From the NCBI GenBank assembly GCA_903900155.1, contig CAIUMD010000052.1, forward strand, positions 1 through 38,321: a DNA stretch of 38,321 nt. Direction: 5' to 3'. The DNA is from an uncultured Caulobacterales bacterium (GTDB lineage: Bacteria > Pseudomonadota > Alphaproteobacteria > Caulobacterales > Caulobacteraceae). The notes beneath the pieces are model-generated. The model was not told where the DNA came from, searched no databases, and saw nothing but the letters and a program-made list of their open reading frames with translations. The translations under genes and the position numbers were made by a program. This document shows, one piece after another, positions 8,436 to 17,217 of this stretch; position 1 is the first letter of the stretch; each line of letters opens with the position of its first letter.

Positions 8436-8985
8436 TCAAGCTTACGAGCCCCGGCTGAAGACCATTTATCGCGAGCGCATCCGCGCCGCGATGAAGGAGC
8501 AGTTCGGCTACACCAACGAGATGCAGATCCCCAAGCTGGACAAGATCGTCCTGAACATGGGTATCGGCGAGGCCGTGGCCGACTCCAAGAAGGCCCAGAC
8601 CGCTCTGAAGGACCTGCAGGCGATCGCCGGCCAAAAGCCCGTCGCCACCAAGGCGCGCAAGTCGATCGCCGGCTTTAAGCTGCGCGAAGGCATGGTGGTC
8701 GGTGGTAAGGTCACCCTGCGCAAGGACCGGATGTACGAATTCCTGGACCGCCTGGTCACGATCGCGCTGCCGCGCGTGAAGGACTTCCGTGGTCTGAACG
8801 GCAAGAGCTTCGACGGCCGTGGCAACTATGCCATGGGCCTGAAGGAGCACCTGGTGTTCCCGGAAATCAACTATGACCAGATCGAGCAGATCTGGGGCAT
8901 GGACATCATCGTCTGCACCACTGCGAACTCCGACCAGGAAGCCAAGGCTCTCCTGAAGGAATTCCAGTTCCCGTTCGTGAACTAA
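8428..8985 (+). CDS. rplE: 50S ribosomal protein L5
   Basis: L5 binds 5S rRNA in the central protuberance and contacts P-site tRNA. The 185-residue product has [17 protein letters not shown] near residue 31 and the conserved RDFRGLN-like segment ([18 protein letters not shown]). Length fits the family (about 179). ATG 8428 lies inside the end of rplX. rpsN follows after 21 bases with a purine-rich GGGAAGGGAAAG site. Confidence 0.97.
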   Translation: MADQAYEPRLKTIYRERIRAAMKEQFGYTNEMQIPKLDKIVLNMGIGEAVADSKKAQTALKDLQAIAGQKPVATKARKSIAGFKLREGMVVGGKVTLRKDRMYEFLDRLVTIALPRVKDFRGLNGKSFDGRGNYAMGLKEHLVFPEINYDQIEQIWGMDIIVCTTANSDQEAKALLKEFQFPFVN

Positions 8986-9006
8986 GAGCGGGAAGGGAAA
9001 GAAACC

Positions 9007-9312
9007 ATGGCCAAGAAAAGCGCCGTCAACCGCAACGAAGCCGTCAAGGCTCTCGTCAAGAAGTTCGCCGAAAAGCGCGCCGCGCTGAAGGCGATCGCCA
9101 ACGACGAAAGCCTGCCGCTCGAGGAGCGCTTCGACGCTCGCCTCAAGCTCGCCAAGCTGCCGCGTAACAGCGCCGCGATCCGCATCCGCAATCGCTGCGA
9201 AGTCACGGGCCGTCCGCGCGCCTACTACCGCAAGCTGAAGATGAGCCGTATCGCGCTCCGCGAACTGGGTTCGCAGGGTCAGATCCCCGGCCTCGTCAAG
9301 TCGAGCTGGTAA
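9007..9312 (+). CDS. rpsN: 30S ribosomal protein S14 (long, zinc-independent form)
   Basis: S14 lies in the 30S head with S3 and S10. At 101 residues this is the long C-minus form: only one Cys is seen in the [16 protein letters not shown] region, so no four-Cys zinc site can form. The C-terminus [14 protein letters not shown] is typical. No second S14 gene is visible in the window. Confidence 0.96.
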   Translation: MAKKSAVNRNEAVKALVKKFAEKRAALKAIANDESLPLEERFDARLKLAKLPRNSAAIRIRNRCEVTGRPRAYYRKLKMSRIALRELGSQGQIPGLVKSSW

Positions 9313-9322
9313 GGACGATCAG

Positions 9323-9721
9323 ATGTCGATGAACGATCCCCTGAGCGACCTGATCGCTCGCATCAAGAACGCCGCCACGCGCAAGCGCAACAAGGTCTCG
9401 ACGCCGGCTTCCAAGCTGCGCGCCCGTGTCCTGGACGTGCTGGCCGACGAAGGCTACATCCGTGGCTACTCGCTGATCGAGAAGCCCGGCGCGTTCCCCG
9501 AATTCGAGATCGAGCTCAAGTACTTTGACGGTGAGCCCGTGATCGCCGAGATCAGCCGCGTGTCCAAGCCTGGCCGTCGCGTCTATTCGTCGATCAAGGA
9601 CCTGAAGCCGATCAAGAACGGCCTGGGCATCTCGATCCTTTCGACGCCGAAGGGCGTCATGTCGGACACCGCTGCACGCGACGCTAACGTCGGCGGCGAA
9701 GTCCTCTGCCGCGTCTACTAG
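9323..9721 (+). CDS. rpsH: 30S ribosomal protein S8
   Basis: S8 binds the central domain of 16S rRNA and in E. coli represses the spc operon. The 132-residue product starts [17 protein letters not shown] and ends with [20 protein letters not shown], the conserved C-terminal RNA-binding part. AAGGACGA upstream of ATG 9323 supports this start. rplF follows after 18 bases. Confidence 0.97.
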   Translation: MSMNDPLSDLIARIKNAATRKRNKVSTPASKLRARVLDVLADEGYIRGYSLIEKPGAFPEFEIELKYFDGEPVIAEISRVSKPGRRVYSSIKDLKPIKNGLGISILSTPKGVMSDTAARDANVGGEVLCRVY

Positions 9722-9739
9722 GCGCGGGAGGGAAAGAGC

Positions 9740-10273
9740 ATGTCACGTATCGGTAAGAAAGCCGTCGCAATCCCCTCGGGCGTGCAAGTCACGCTCGCGG
9801 GTCAGACGGTCACGGTGAAGGGCCCGAAGGGTCAACTGTCGTGGACGATCGCCGACGAAGTCGAAGTCAAGCAAGAGGGCGCTGAGCTCCTGCTGGCTCC
9901 GCGCGTCGACACGAAGCGCGCCAAGGGCATGTGGGGTCTGTCCCGCACGCTGGTGGCCAACATGGTGCACGGTGTGACCACCGGCTTCGAGGAAAGCCTC
10001 GAGTTGGTCGGCGTCGGTTACCGCGCCGCCATGAAGGGCACCGCCCTGAGCCTCCAACTCGGTTTCAGCCACGACGTGGACGTTGAGGCTCCGGCTGGCG
10101 TCACCTTCGCGGTGCCGAAGCAAACCGAAATCAAGATCGCCGGCATTGATAAGCAGGCGGTTGGCGAGATTGCCGCGAAGATCCGCCGCATCCGTCCGCC
10201 GGAGCCCTACAAGGGCAAGGGCGTGCGTTATGCTGGCGAGAAGGTTCGCCGCAAGGAAGGCAAGAAGAAGTAA
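9740..10273 (+). CDS. rplF: 50S ribosomal protein L6
   Basis: L6 lies near the sarcin-ricin loop and the factor-binding site. The 177-residue product begins [17 protein letters not shown]. Its second repeat ends with the hallmark [20 protein letters not shown] and a basic KEGKKK tail. A GGGAGGGAAAG ribosome site precedes ATG 9740. The gap to rplR is three bases. Confidence 0.97.
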   Translation: MSRIGKKAVAIPSGVQVTLAGQTVTVKGPKGQLSWTIADEVEVKQEGAELLLAPRVDTKRAKGMWGLSRTLVANMVHGVTTGFEESLELVGVGYRAAMKGTALSLQLGFSHDVDVEAPAGVTFAVPKQTEIKIAGIDKQAVGEIAAKIRRIRPPEPYKGKGVRYAGEKVRRKEGKKK

Positions 10274-10276
10274 GCC

Positions 10277-10627
10277 ATGGCGCTCTCTCCTCGTGAATCG
10301 GCGGCCAAGCGCGCTCAGCGCGTTCGCACCCGCCTCAAGAGCCTCGCCAACGGTCGTCCGCGTCTGTCGGTCTTCCGTTCGTCGAAGAACATCTACGCCC
10401 AGATCATCGATGATGAACGCGGCGTGACCCTGGCGTCGGCTTCCACTCTGGAAGCCGAAGGCAAGGGCGCGGACAAGGATGCCGCTGCCGCGGTCGGCAA
10501 GCTCGTCGCCGAGCGCGCCATCGAAAAAGGCGTCAAGGACGTCGTCTTCGATCGTGGTGGTTACATCTTCCACGGCCGGGTGAAAGCCCTGGCCGACGCC
10601 GCGCGCGAAGCCGGCCTGAACTTCTAA
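10277..10627 (+). CDS. rplR: 50S ribosomal protein L18
   Basis: L18 binds 5S rRNA with L5. The 116-residue product has the conserved [18 protein letters not shown] segment and the C-terminal [19 protein letters not shown]. An open frame in another phase overlaps the rplF/rplR boundary but has no family features. rpsE begins 10 bases later. Confidence 0.97.
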   Translation: MALSPRESAAKRAQRVRTRLKSLANGRPRLSVFRSSKNIYAQIIDDERGVTLASASTLEAEGKGADKDAAAAVGKLVAERAIEKGVKDVVFDRGGYIFHGRVKALADAAREAGLNF

Positions 10628-10637
10628 GGGAAACAGA

Positions 10638-11243
10638 ATGGCTCGTGGTGAACAACAGCGCGGTGAAGGCGGTCAACGCCGTGACCGTCGCGACCGCAAC
10701 GCCCCCGAAGAGCGGGTCGACAGCGACATCGTCGAAAAGCTCGTCCACATCAACCGCGTCGCCGCCACCGTGAAGGGTGGTCGTCGCTTCAGCTTCGCCG
10801 CTCTGATGGTCGTTGGCGACCAGAAGGGCCGCGTCGGCTTCGGTCATGGCAAGGCGCGTGAAGTGCCGGAAGCCATCCGCAAGGCGACCGAAGAAGCCAA
10901 GAAGACGATGATCCGCGTTCCGCTGCGCGAATCCCGCACCCTGCACCACGACGGCGCTGGCCGTTGGGGCGCTGGCAAGGTGATGATGCGCGCGGCGCCT
11001 CCCGGCACCGGCGTCATCGCCGGCGGTCCGATGCGCGCGGTTCTCGAAACCCTGGGCGTCCAGGACGTCGTGGCCAAGTCGACGGGTTCCTCGAACCCGT
11101 ACAACATGGTTCGCGCCACGTTCGAGGCCCTGAAGGTCCAGTCGTCGCCCCGCCAGATCGCCGCCAAGCGCGGCAAGAAGGTTGGCGACATCCTCGGCCG
11201 TCGCGCCGACGGCGCTTCGTCGCCGGAAGCCATCGAGGGCTAA
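10638..11243 (+). CDS. rpsE: 30S ribosomal protein S5
   Basis: S5 shapes the mRNA entry channel with S3 and S4 and affects decoding fidelity. The 201-residue product has the S5 N-terminal domain ([20 protein letters not shown], about residues 34-53) and the [23 protein letters not shown] segment ([18 protein letters not shown]). Its first 30 residues form a charged extension containing RRDRRDR, nearly the same as the S3 tail. rpmD follows after three bases. Confidence 0.97.
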   Translation: MARGEQQRGEGGQRRDRRDRNAPEERVDSDIVEKLVHINRVAATVKGGRRFSFAALMVVGDQKGRVGFGHGKAREVPEAIRKATEEAKKTMIRVPLRESRTLHHDGAGRWGAGKVMMRAAPPGTGVIAGGPMRAVLETLGVQDVVAKSTGSSNPYNMVRATFEALKVQSSPRQIAAKRGKKVGDILGRRADGASSPEAIEG

Positions 11244-11246
11244 GTC

Positions 11247-11432
11247 ATGGCTGAAGCTAAAACCGTCACGGTGCGCCAAACCGGCAGCCCGATCCGTCGT
11301 GAAAAGGACCAGCGCGCCACGCTCGCCGGTCTGGGTCTCAACAAGCTGGGCCGCACGTCCACGCTGGAAGACACCCCGTCGGTCCGCGGCATGATCCGCA
11401 AGGTCGCGCACCTGCTGGAAATCGTCGAGTAG
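11247..11432 (+). CDS. rpmD: 50S ribosomal protein L30
   Basis: L30 is a small 23S rRNA-binding protein that lies close to L18, L5 and 5S rRNA. The 61-residue product has [40 protein letters not shown] and the terminal [14 protein letters not shown], all typical. It is the last gene of the tightly packed block: a strong intrinsic terminator follows 25 bases after its stop, and rplO is 183 bases away instead of the usual few. Confidence 0.96.
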   Translation: MAEAKTVTVRQTGSPIRREKDQRATLAGLGLNKLGRTSTLEDTPSVRGMIRKVAHLLEIVE

Positions 11433-11457
11433 TCCTTCTACGCGACGACGAAATACG

Positions 11458-11490
11458 CCACCCCGGAGCGATCCGGGGTGGTTTTCGTTT
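11458..11490 (+). terminator. Intrinsic terminator between rpmD and rplO
   Basis: CCACCCCGGA (11458-11467) pairs perfectly with TCCGGGGTGG (11472-11481) around a GCGA (GNRA-type) loop, followed by TTTTCGTTT. This is a textbook rho-independent terminator placed inside what is usually one spc operon. TTGAAATCC occurs twice downstream (11489-11497 and 11519-11527). The second copy, with TTTTAA 17 bases later, could be part of a new promoter for rplO, but the match is weak. Confidence 0.88.
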
Positions 11491-11615
11491 GAAATCCCCC
11501 GATCGCTCGTATTCGCCATTGAAATCCGAGCTGTTTTAGGGTTTTAAGCGCGCTCTGTTTTTCAAAAGCCGAGTCCGGCCGCTGGCTGGGCGCAGATCTC
11601 CAAGGAGAGGCAGAT

Positions 11616-12101
11616 ATGACCAAGCTGAACGAACTGGCCCCGCAGGAAGGCTCGACCAAGAACCGCATGCGCGTCGGCCGCGGCCCGGGTTCGGGCAAGG
11701 GCAAGACCGCCGGTCGCGGTGTGAAGGGCCAGAAGGCGCGCTCGGGCGTCGCCATCAACGGCTTCGAAGGCGGTCAAATGCCGCTGCACATGCGCATGCC
11801 GAAGCGCGGCTTCAACAACCCCTTCCGTCTCGAGTTCGCCGAAGTGAACCTGTGGCGCCTGGAACAAGCCGTCGCCGCCGGCAAGCTGAAGGCCGGCGCC
11901 GAACTGGGCGCCGCCGAGCTGATCGCCGCTGGCGTGCTGCGTCGTGAACTGGACGGCGTGAAGCTGCTGGGCAAGGGTGAGATCAAGACCGCCCTGAAGC
12001 TGACCGTCTACTCGGCCACCGAAGCCGCCATCAAGGCCGTCGAGGCCGCCGGTGGTTCGGTCACCGTGACCAAGAAGGCCAAGGCGCAAGCCGAAGCCTA
12101 A
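11616..12101 (+). CDS. rplO: 50S ribosomal protein L15
   Basis: L15 is a late-assembly 23S rRNA-binding protein. The 161-residue product starts [21 protein letters not shown] and has the Gly-rich [21 protein letters not shown] segment that threads into the ribosome. CCAAGGAGAGG precedes ATG 11616. It stands alone: a terminator lies 126 bases upstream and a long palindromic repeat starts 8 bases after its stop. It is therefore probably transcribed from its own promoter or by read-through. Confidence 0.97.
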   Translation: MTKLNELAPQEGSTKNRMRVGRGPGSGKGKTAGRGVKGQKARSGVAINGFEGGQMPLHMRMPKRGFNNPFRLEFAEVNLWRLEQAVAAGKLKAGAELGAAELIAAGVLRRELDGVKLLGKGEIKTALKLTVYSATEAAIKAVEAAGGSVTVTKKAKAQAEA

Positions 12102-12109
12102 CATTGAAG

Positions 12110-12207
12110 CTGTCATCCCGGACGGCCTCAGGCCGAGCCGGGACCGCGGCAAGCGCCGGCGCCTCCGGAGGTCCCGGCTCTCCGCTTCGCTCCGGCCGGG
12201 ATGACAG
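12110..12207. repeat. Long palindromic interspersed-type repeat between rplO and secY
   Basis: Perfect 12-base arms CTGTCATCCCGG (12110-12121) and CCGGGATGACAG (12196-12207) enclose a second perfect 11-base pair, GAGCCGGGACC (12135-12145) with GGTCCCGGCTC (12170-12180). Smaller hairpins sit between. In the reverse frame it reads HPGRSEAESRD and RLGLRPSGMT, peptide strings I recognise from spurious proteins in many alphaproteobacterial genomes, where this dispersed repeat is common. As RNA it forms a long cruciform-like stem, then TTCTTTTCG, and could act as a terminator for rplO. Confidence 0.75.
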
Positions 12208-12366
12208 TTCTTTTCGAGGCTCGCCGTGACAACACGGCGGGCCTCACCTATTTGTGGCGCTCTCCTCGGATCAACCTGGTCCGGGAAACCAAATTTCAGA
12301 GCGTGGTCGCCGCTAGAAGCGGTTATCCATTTTCGGCAATCGCGCTCCTGAGTCGTGGGGATCTGA

Positions 12367-13722
12367 ATGGCCTCGGCCGCCGAACAACTCGCAGCCAATA
12401 TGAATTTCGCGTCGTTCCAGAAGGCGACCGAACTTCACAAGCGTATCTGGTTCACGATCATCGCGCTGGTCGTCTACCGCCTGGGCTCCTACGTGCCGAT
12501 CCCGGGCGTCGACGTGAATGCGTTCGCGCGCCTGTTCAGCAACAATTCCGAGGGCATCCTCGGCATGTTCAACATGTTCTCGGGCGGCGCCGTCTCGCGG
12601 ATGGCGATCTTCTCGCTGAACGTGATGCCGTACATCAGCGCCTCGATCATCGTGCAGCTGATGGGCTCGGTGTATCCGCCGTGGGAAAAGCTGAAGAAGG
12701 AAGGCGGGGAGGCGGGCCGCAAGACCCTGAACCAATATACCCGCTACCTGGCCGTGGTCCTGGCCATCGTGCAGTCGGCCTCGATCGCCATGGGGCTGCA
12801 GGCCCAGCCCGGCGTGGTCGCCGGCGGCATCAGCCCGGCCTTCTTCGTCGTCTCGACGGTCGTCGTCCTGACGGGCGGCACGCTGTTCGTGATGTGGCTG
12901 GGCGAGCAGATCACCAGCCGCGGCGTGGGTAACGGCGTGTCCTTGATCATCTTCGCCGGCATCGTGGCCCACCTGCCGATCGCCATCGGCCAGTTGCTGG
13001 TCCAGTCGCAGACCTCGGGCAACTACACCCCGCTGTTCCTGATCCTGATCGGCTGTATCGTCGCGATCCTGGCCATCGTCTTCATGGAGCGCTCGCAGCG
13101 CCGCCTGCTGGTCCACTATCCCAAGCGCCAGCAGGGCAACCGCATGATCGGCGGCGAGAGTTCGTTCATGCCGCTGAAGATCAACACCGCGGGCGTCATC
13201 CCACCGATCTTCGCCTCCAGCTTGCTTCTGCTGCCGACGACCGCTCTGCAGTTCATCAACACCGCCAACCTGCCGCAATGGGCCTCGTGGGTCCCCGGCG
13301 TGGCCGGCACGCTGCAGCACGGCCACCCGATGTTCCTGGTGTTCTACGCCCTGCTGATCATCTTCTTCTCGTTCTTCTATACCTCGGTCGTGTTCAACCC
13401 CGAGGAGACGGCCGAGAACCTGCGCAAGTACGGCGGCTTCCTGCCGGGCATCCGTCCGGGCAAGCGCACCGCCGAGTACCTGGACTACGTGCTGACCCGC
13501 CTGACGGTGATCGGCGCGGCCTACATCACCGCCGTGTGTATCGCGCCGGAATTCGTGATGATGGCGATCAAGTCGAACCAGTTCGCCCTGGGCGGCACCT
13601 CGATCCTGATCGTCGTGACGGTGACCATGGACACCGTGGCGCAGATCCAGTCGCACCTGCTGGCTCACCAGTACGAGGGCCTGATCAAGAAGTCGAAGCT
13701 GCGCGGCGGTCGCAACCGCTAA
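12367..13722 (+). CDS. secY: Protein translocase subunit SecY
   Basis: SecY is the channel of the SecYEG translocon in the inner membrane. The 451-residue protein has the expected ten hydrophobic segments. It carries the plug/TM2 region (SGGAVSRMAIFSLNVMPYIS), the GGTLFVMWLGEQITSRGVGNG signature (about 174-194) and the cytoplasmic ribosome-binding loops rich in Arg/Lys (ERSQRRLLVHYPKRQQGNR; ENLRKYGGFLPGIRPGK). Length is like E. coli (443). The ribosome site before ATG 12367 is weak (GGGGATCTGA). It is 265 bases from rplO, with the palindromic repeat between, and is followed by a terminator, so it may be monocistronic. Confidence 0.97.
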   Translation: MASAAEQLAANMNFASFQKATELHKRIWFTIIALVVYRLGSYVPIPGVDVNAFARLFSNNSEGILGMFNMFSGGAVSRMAIFSLNVMPYISASIIVQLMGSVYPPWEKLKKEGGEAGRKTLNQYTRYLAVVLAIVQSASIAMGLQAQPGVVAGGISPAFFVVSTVVVLTGGTLFVMWLGEQITSRGVGNGVSLIIFAGIVAHLPIAIGQLLVQSQTSGNYTPLFLILIGCIVAILAIVFMERSQRRLLVHYPKRQQGNRMIGGESSFMPLKINTAGVIPPIFASSLLLLPTTALQFINTANLPQWASWVPGVAGTLQHGHPMFLVFYALLIIFFSFFYTSVVFNPEETAENLRKYGGFLPGIRPGKRTAEYLDYVLTRLTVIGAAYITAVCIAPEFVMMAIKSNQFALGGTSILIVVTVTMDTVAQIQSHLLAHQYEGLIKKSKLRGGRNR

Positions 13723-13750
13723 ACCAAGCTTCAAATTTTATAGACATGTC

Positions 13751-13788
13751 GGAAGCCGGTTTGTCACAAAACCGGCTTCCGTTTCTTT
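13751..13788 (+). terminator. Intrinsic terminator after secY
   Basis: GGAAGCCGGTTT (13751-13762) pairs with AAACCGGCTTCC (13769-13780) around a six-base loop, followed by GTTTCTTT. It begins 28 bases after the secY stop. Confidence 0.85.
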
Positions 13789-13818
13789 CCGGCGCAATCT
13801 AGGTCTTCCTAGGGAGGC

Positions 13819-13868
13819 GGAGCATGACAGCCGAAAGTGGACGCCGGTTTCGGCGCCCGTCATGCTCC
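13819..13868. repeat. Long inverted repeat upstream of adk
   Basis: GGAGCATGAC (13819-13828) pairs with GTCATGCTCC (13859-13868). Inside, GCCGAAA (13830-13836) pairs with TTTCGGC (13848-13854). It is an extended stem-loop without a T-tract and resembles an interspersed palindromic unit more than a terminator. Confidence 0.6.
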
Positions 13869-13880
13869 CGATGTTTGAGA

Positions 13881-13905
13881 TAGAGCCTGTTTTCAACAGG
13901 CTCTA
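13881..13905. repeat. Short perfect palindrome (TAGAGCCTGTT hairpin)
   Basis: TAGAGCCTGTT (13881-13891) pairs with AACAGGCTCTA (13895-13905) around a TTC loop. The CTAGAGC-type end is shared with the repeat at 22607-22649, suggesting a family of small dispersed palindromes. It lies 39 bases before the adk start and could affect adk mRNA, but that is untested. Confidence 0.6.
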
Positions 13906-13943
13906 AGCGGGCCTAAGACCCGTGAACGCGCGAAGGGGCTTAT

Positions 13944-14513
13944 ATGAACTTGATCCTGTTCGGTCCGCCGGCGGCGGGGAAGGGCACCCAGGCCAAGCGC
14001 CTGGTCACCGAACGCGGCATGGTCCAGCTGTCGACCGGCGACATGCTGCGCGCCGCCATCGCCTCGGGTTCGGAGCTCGGCCAGAAGGTCAAGGGCGTGC
14101 TGGACCGTGGCGAGTTGGTCACCGACGAGATTGTCATCGCCCTGATCGAAGACCGTCTGCCTGAGGCCGAAGCGGCTGGCGGCGCGATCTTCGATGGTTT
14201 CCCGCGTACGGTGGCCCAGGCCGAGGCGCTGGATAAAATGTTGTCCGCTCGCGGACAGAAGATCGACGTCGTTCTCCGACTCAAGGTAGACGAACCGGCC
14301 CTGATCGAACGGATCAAGAAGCGGTTCGAAGAACAGGGAAGGCCGGACGACAATCCCGAAGTCTTCGTGACTCGCCTGGCTCAGTACAATGCCCAGACCG
14401 CGCCGCTGCTGCCTTACTATGAAGGGCAGGGGAAGCTTACGGAGCTGGACGGAATGGGTTCGGTCGAAGCCGTCGCCAGTTCCATCGACAACGCGCTCAG
14501 CGTCGTCGCTTAA
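13944..14513 (+). CDS. adk: Adenylate kinase (short-lid form)
   Basis: This enzyme interconverts ATP + AMP and 2 ADP in the cytoplasm. The 189-residue product has the P-loop GPPAAGKGT (residues 7-15), the AMP-binding LSTGDMLRAAI region (about 30-40) and GFPRTVAQAEAL (about 82-93). The lid is short (RFEEQGRPDDNPE), without the long zinc or E. coli-type insertion, which explains the length. Its place between secY and rpsM is typical for alphaproteobacteria. AAGGGG precedes ATG 13944. A terminator and two palindromes separate it from secY, and a promoter for rpsM follows it. Confidence 0.97.
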   Translation: MNLILFGPPAAGKGTQAKRLVTERGMVQLSTGDMLRAAIASGSELGQKVKGVLDRGELVTDEIVIALIEDRLPEAEAAGGAIFDGFPRTVAQAEALDKMLSARGQKIDVVLRLKVDEPALIERIKKRFEEQGRPDDNPEVFVTRLAQYNAQTAPLLPYYEGQGKLTELDGMGSVEAVASSIDNALSVVA

Positions 14514-14553
14514 AGAAGCCCCGGATTCATTGGTCTTCCAGTGGATTCAGTTG

Positions 14554-14581
14554 TTGACGGAAGCGAAACGATCCCTATAAC
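14554..14581 (+). promoter_or_regulatory. Strong sigma-70 promoter of rpsM-rpsK-rpoA
   Basis: TTGACG (14554-14559), a 16-base spacer, and TATAAC (14576-14581): near-consensus on both boxes. Transcription would begin near 14588 and give a 5' leader of about 100 nt before rpsM. Two GATTC (CcrM-type) sites lie just upstream at 14524-14528 and 14544-14548. Confidence 0.8.
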
Positions 14582-14689
14582 GGGGCGCTTCCGCGAAAGG
14601 GCGCGATCCGTGCGCGCCGGTTTGGTTCCTCTGGATCCGGCCGGGCGCGCCGTTCGCGTCTTTAGTGCGTGACTAGGAGAACATTAGAC

Positions 14690-15058
14690 GTGGCCCGTAT
14701 CGCAGGCGTCAACATCCCGACGAACAAGCGCGTTCTGATCGCGCTTCAGTACATTCACGGCATCGGCCAAAAGTCGGCTCGTGAAATCATCACGAAGGTG
14801 GGCATCGAGGATGCGCGTCGCGTCAATCAACTGACCGACGCTGAAGTCCTGCAGATCCGCGAGACCATCGACCGCGACTATACCGTCGAGGGCGATCTGC
14901 GTCGCGAGAACTCGATGAACATCAAGCGTCTGATGGACCTGGCCTGCTATCGCGGCCTGCGTCACCGTAAGGGCCTGCCGGTCCGCGGTCAGCGCACCCA
15001 CACGAACGCTCGTACCCGCAAGGGTCCGGCCAAGCCGATCGCCGGCAAGAAGAAGTAA
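14690..15058 (+). CDS. rpsM: 30S ribosomal protein S13
   Basis: S13 lies in the 30S head and forms intersubunit bridges. The 122-residue product starts at GTG 14690, giving the conserved [15 protein letters not shown]-terminus; an in-frame GTG at 14669 would add residues foreign to the family. AGGAGA (14675-14680) supports 14690. The HhH-like LTYIHGIG segment reads [12 protein letters not shown] here, and the C-terminal [20 protein letters not shown] is canonical. It is the first gene of the alpha operon. Confidence 0.97.
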   Translation: MARIAGVNIPTNKRVLIALQYIHGIGQKSAREIITKVGIEDARRVNQLTDAEVLQIRETIDRDYTVEGDLRRENSMNIKRLMDLACYRGLRHRKGLPVRGQRTHTNARTRKGPAKPIAGKKK

Positions 15059-15071
15059 GGTAGCCTGACCG

Positions 15072-15461
15072 ATGGCCAAGGAACCGGGTCGCGTTAAACG
15101 CCGCGAACGTAAGAACATCACCTCGGGCGTGGCGCATGTGAACGCCTCGTTCAACAACACCATGATCACCATCACCGATGCCCAGGGCAACACGATCTCG
15201 TGGTCCTCGGCCGGCATGATGGGCTTCAAGGGCTCGCGCAAGTCGACCCCGTATGCCGCTCAGATGGCTGCGGAAGACGCGGGCAAGAAGGCTGCCGAAC
15301 ACGGCGTGAAGACTCTGGAAGTCAATGTCTCGGGTCCGGGTTCGGGCCGTGAGTCGGCTCTGCGCGCGCTGCAAGCCGCGGGCATGACCATCACGACCAT
15401 CCGCGACGTCACGCCGATCCCGCACAACGGCTGCCGTCCGCCCAAGCGTCGTCGCGTCTAG
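15072..15461 (+). CDS. rpsK: 30S ribosomal protein S11
   Basis: S11 lies on the 30S platform near the Shine-Dalgarno helix. The 129-residue product has [20 protein letters not shown], the [17 protein letters not shown] segment and the C-terminal [18 protein letters not shown], all hallmarks. It begins 13 bases after rpsM. The usual rpsD is absent between rpsK and rpoA, as is common in alphaproteobacteria. Confidence 0.97.
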   Translation: MAKEPGRVKRRERKNITSGVAHVNASFNNTMITITDAQGNTISWSSAGMMGFKGSRKSTPYAAQMAAEDAGKKAAEHGVKTLEVNVSGPGSGRESALRALQAAGMTITTIRDVTPIPHNGCRPPKRRRV

Positions 15462-15538
15462 TACTTTTTAGACCACTAATCTCTTCGCCGGCTGCGCAAA
15501 AACGCGGCCGGCGAGCCGCGTTCAAGGGACCCGACCAC

Positions 15539-16555
15539 GTGATCGAAAGAAACTGGAACGAACTGATCCGTCCTGAGAAGCCGCAAATCGAAACCGGCGC
15601 CGATGCGACCCGCAAGGCCCGTATCGTCGCTGAACCGCTCGAACGCGGTTTCGGCGTGACGCTGGGCAACGCCCTGCGCCGCGTTCTTCTGTCGTCGCTG
15701 CAAGGCGCCGCCGTCACCGCCATCCAGATCGATGGCGTGGTGCACGAATTCTCTTCGCTCGAAGGCGTCCGTGAAGACGTCGTCGACATCGTTCTGAACA
15801 TCAAGCAACTGGCCGTGCGCATGCACGCCGAAGGTCCGAAGCGCATGACCCTGCGCGCCACGGGCCCCGGCCCGGTGACGGCTGGTCAGATCGAGACCCC
15901 GGCCGACATCGAAATCCTGAACCCCGACCACGTGCTCTGCTCGCTGGACGACGGCGCTTCGGTGCGCATGGAGTTCACGGTCAACACCGGCAAGGGCTAC
16001 GTCCCGGCCGACCGCAACCGTCCGGAAGACGCGCCGATCGGCCTCATCGCCGTCGACGCCCTGTACTCGCCGGTCAAGCGCGTCGCCTATCGCGTCGAGC
16101 CGACCCGTCAAGGCCAGTCGCTGGACTACGACAAGCTGATCCTGGAAGTCGAAACCAACGGCGCCGTCACTCCGGTGGACGCCGTGGCTTACGCCGCCCG
16201 GATCCTGCAGGACCAACTGCAGATCTTCATCACCTTCGAGGAACCGAAGGCCAAGTCGGCCGACGAGTCCAAGCCGGAACTGCCGTTCAACCCGGCCCTG
16301 CTGAAGAAGGTCGACGAGCTGGAACTGTCGGTCCGTTCGGCCAACTGCCTGAAGAACGACAACATCGTCTACATCGGCGACCTGATCCAGAAGACCGAAG
16401 CCGAGATGCTCCGCACCCCGAACTTCGGCCGCAAGTCGCTGAACGAGATCAAGGAAGTTCTCGCCGGCATGGGTCTGCACCTCGGCATGGACGTGCCGAA
16501 CTGGCCGCCGGAGAACATCGAAGACCTGGCCAAGAAGTTCGAAGACCAAATCTAA
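15539..16555 (+). CDS. rpoA: RNA polymerase alpha subunit
   Basis: The alpha dimer nucleates RNA polymerase assembly and its C-terminal domain contacts UP elements and activators. The 338-residue protein has the N-terminal dimerisation domain ([20 protein letters not shown], about 34-53) and the C-terminal domain with the helix-hairpin-helix [19 protein letters not shown] and [14 protein letters not shown] near residues 280-310. The start is GTG 15539, with AAGGGAC about 10 bases upstream. It lies 77 bases after rpsK, where no clear terminator is seen. Confidence 0.97.
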   Translation: MIERNWNELIRPEKPQIETGADATRKARIVAEPLERGFGVTLGNALRRVLLSSLQGAAVTAIQIDGVVHEFSSLEGVREDVVDIVLNIKQLAVRMHAEGPKRMTLRATGPGPVTAGQIETPADIEILNPDHVLCSLDDGASVRMEFTVNTGKGYVPADRNRPEDAPIGLIAVDALYSPVKRVAYRVEPTRQGQSLDYDKLILEVETNGAVTPVDAVAYAARILQDQLQIFITFEEPKAKSADESKPELPFNPALLKKVDELELSVRSANCLKNDNIVYIGDLIQKTEAEMLRTPNFGRKSLNEIKEVLAGMGLHLGMDVPNWPPENIEDLAKKFEDQI

Positions 16556-16582
16556 GACTTCTTCGCTACCGCGCTTAATCCG

Positions 16583-16615
16583 GGCCGCTCTCTTGAGGGC
16601 GGCCTGGGCCTTTTG
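16583..16615 (+). terminator. Possible weak terminator or attenuator between rpoA and rplQ
   Basis: GGCCGC (16583-16588) pairs with GCGGCC (16599-16604), extended inward through a T-G wobble and two more pairs, and is followed within eight bases by CTTTTG. The T-run is short, so it may only reduce expression of rplQ. The rest of the 185-base gap shows no clear promoter. Confidence 0.45.
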
Positions 16616-16740
16616 AAGCCGCACCCGCGGTGGAGGGCCCCGGCGCTTCGCTCTGACCCGGTCGGGAAAGACCAGGATTGGTGACAATCAGGCGCTCCTT
16701 GTCAGGACGCCGCTCGGGCCAGATGCCCAGGAGATAGAAA

Positions 16741-17154
16741 ATGCGTCACGGTAAGGCTCACCGTAAACTCGGCCGTACCTCGGCTCACCGCACCGCCATG
16801 TTCGCCAACATGTCGGCCTCGCTGATCAAGCACGAGCAGATCGTCACCACCCTGCCGAAGGCCAAGGAACTGCGTCCGATCGTCGAGAAGCTGGTCACCC
16901 TGGCCAAGCGCGGCGACCTGCACGCTCGTCGTCGGGCCATCAGCTCGGTTCGCGACGTCGAACAAGTCGGCAAGCTCTTCGCGGTCCTCGGCCCGCGCTA
17001 CAAGGATCGTCAGGGCGGCTACATCCGCGTCCTGAAGGCCGGCTTCCGCTACGGCGACAACGCCCCGCTGGCCGTCATCGAGTTCGTCGAGCGCGACGTC
17101 TCGGAAAAGGGCAAGGACTCGGGTCCGGTCTTCACGAACGACGCCGAAGACTAA
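16741..17154 (+). CDS. rplQ: 50S ribosomal protein L17
   Basis: L17 lies near the tunnel exit. The 137-residue product starts [20 protein letters not shown], the family signature, and has [17 protein letters not shown] sequence ([15 protein letters not shown], about 34-48) and [18 protein letters not shown]. The C-terminus has about ten extra residues ([16 protein letters not shown]). A strong terminator follows, closing the ribosomal cluster. Confidence 0.97.
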   Translation: MRHGKAHRKLGRTSAHRTAMFANMSASLIKHEQIVTTLPKAKELRPIVEKLVTLAKRGDLHARRRAISSVRDVEQVGKLFAVLGPRYKDRQGGYIRVLKAGFRYGDNAPLAVIEFVERDVSEKGKDSGPVFTNDAED

Positions 17155-17180
17155 GATCTTTCAGCCTAGGCTGAACGCAG

Positions 17181-17208
17181 AGGCCCCGGAGCGATCCGGG
17201 GCCTTTTT
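17181..17208 (+). terminator. Intrinsic terminator closing the ribosomal cluster
   Basis: AGGCCCCGGA (17181-17190) pairs perfectly with TCCGGGGCCT (17195-17204) around a GCGA loop, followed by a five-T run. The central CCCCGGAGCGATCCGGGG is the same as in the rpmD terminator. Confidence 0.92.
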
Positions 17209-17217
17209 CGTTGCGCG

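Noticed and set aside
12313..13734. 473-codon open frame opposite secY
   Set aside because: It is His/Asp/Arg-rich with no recognisable domain; secY on the other strand is clear.
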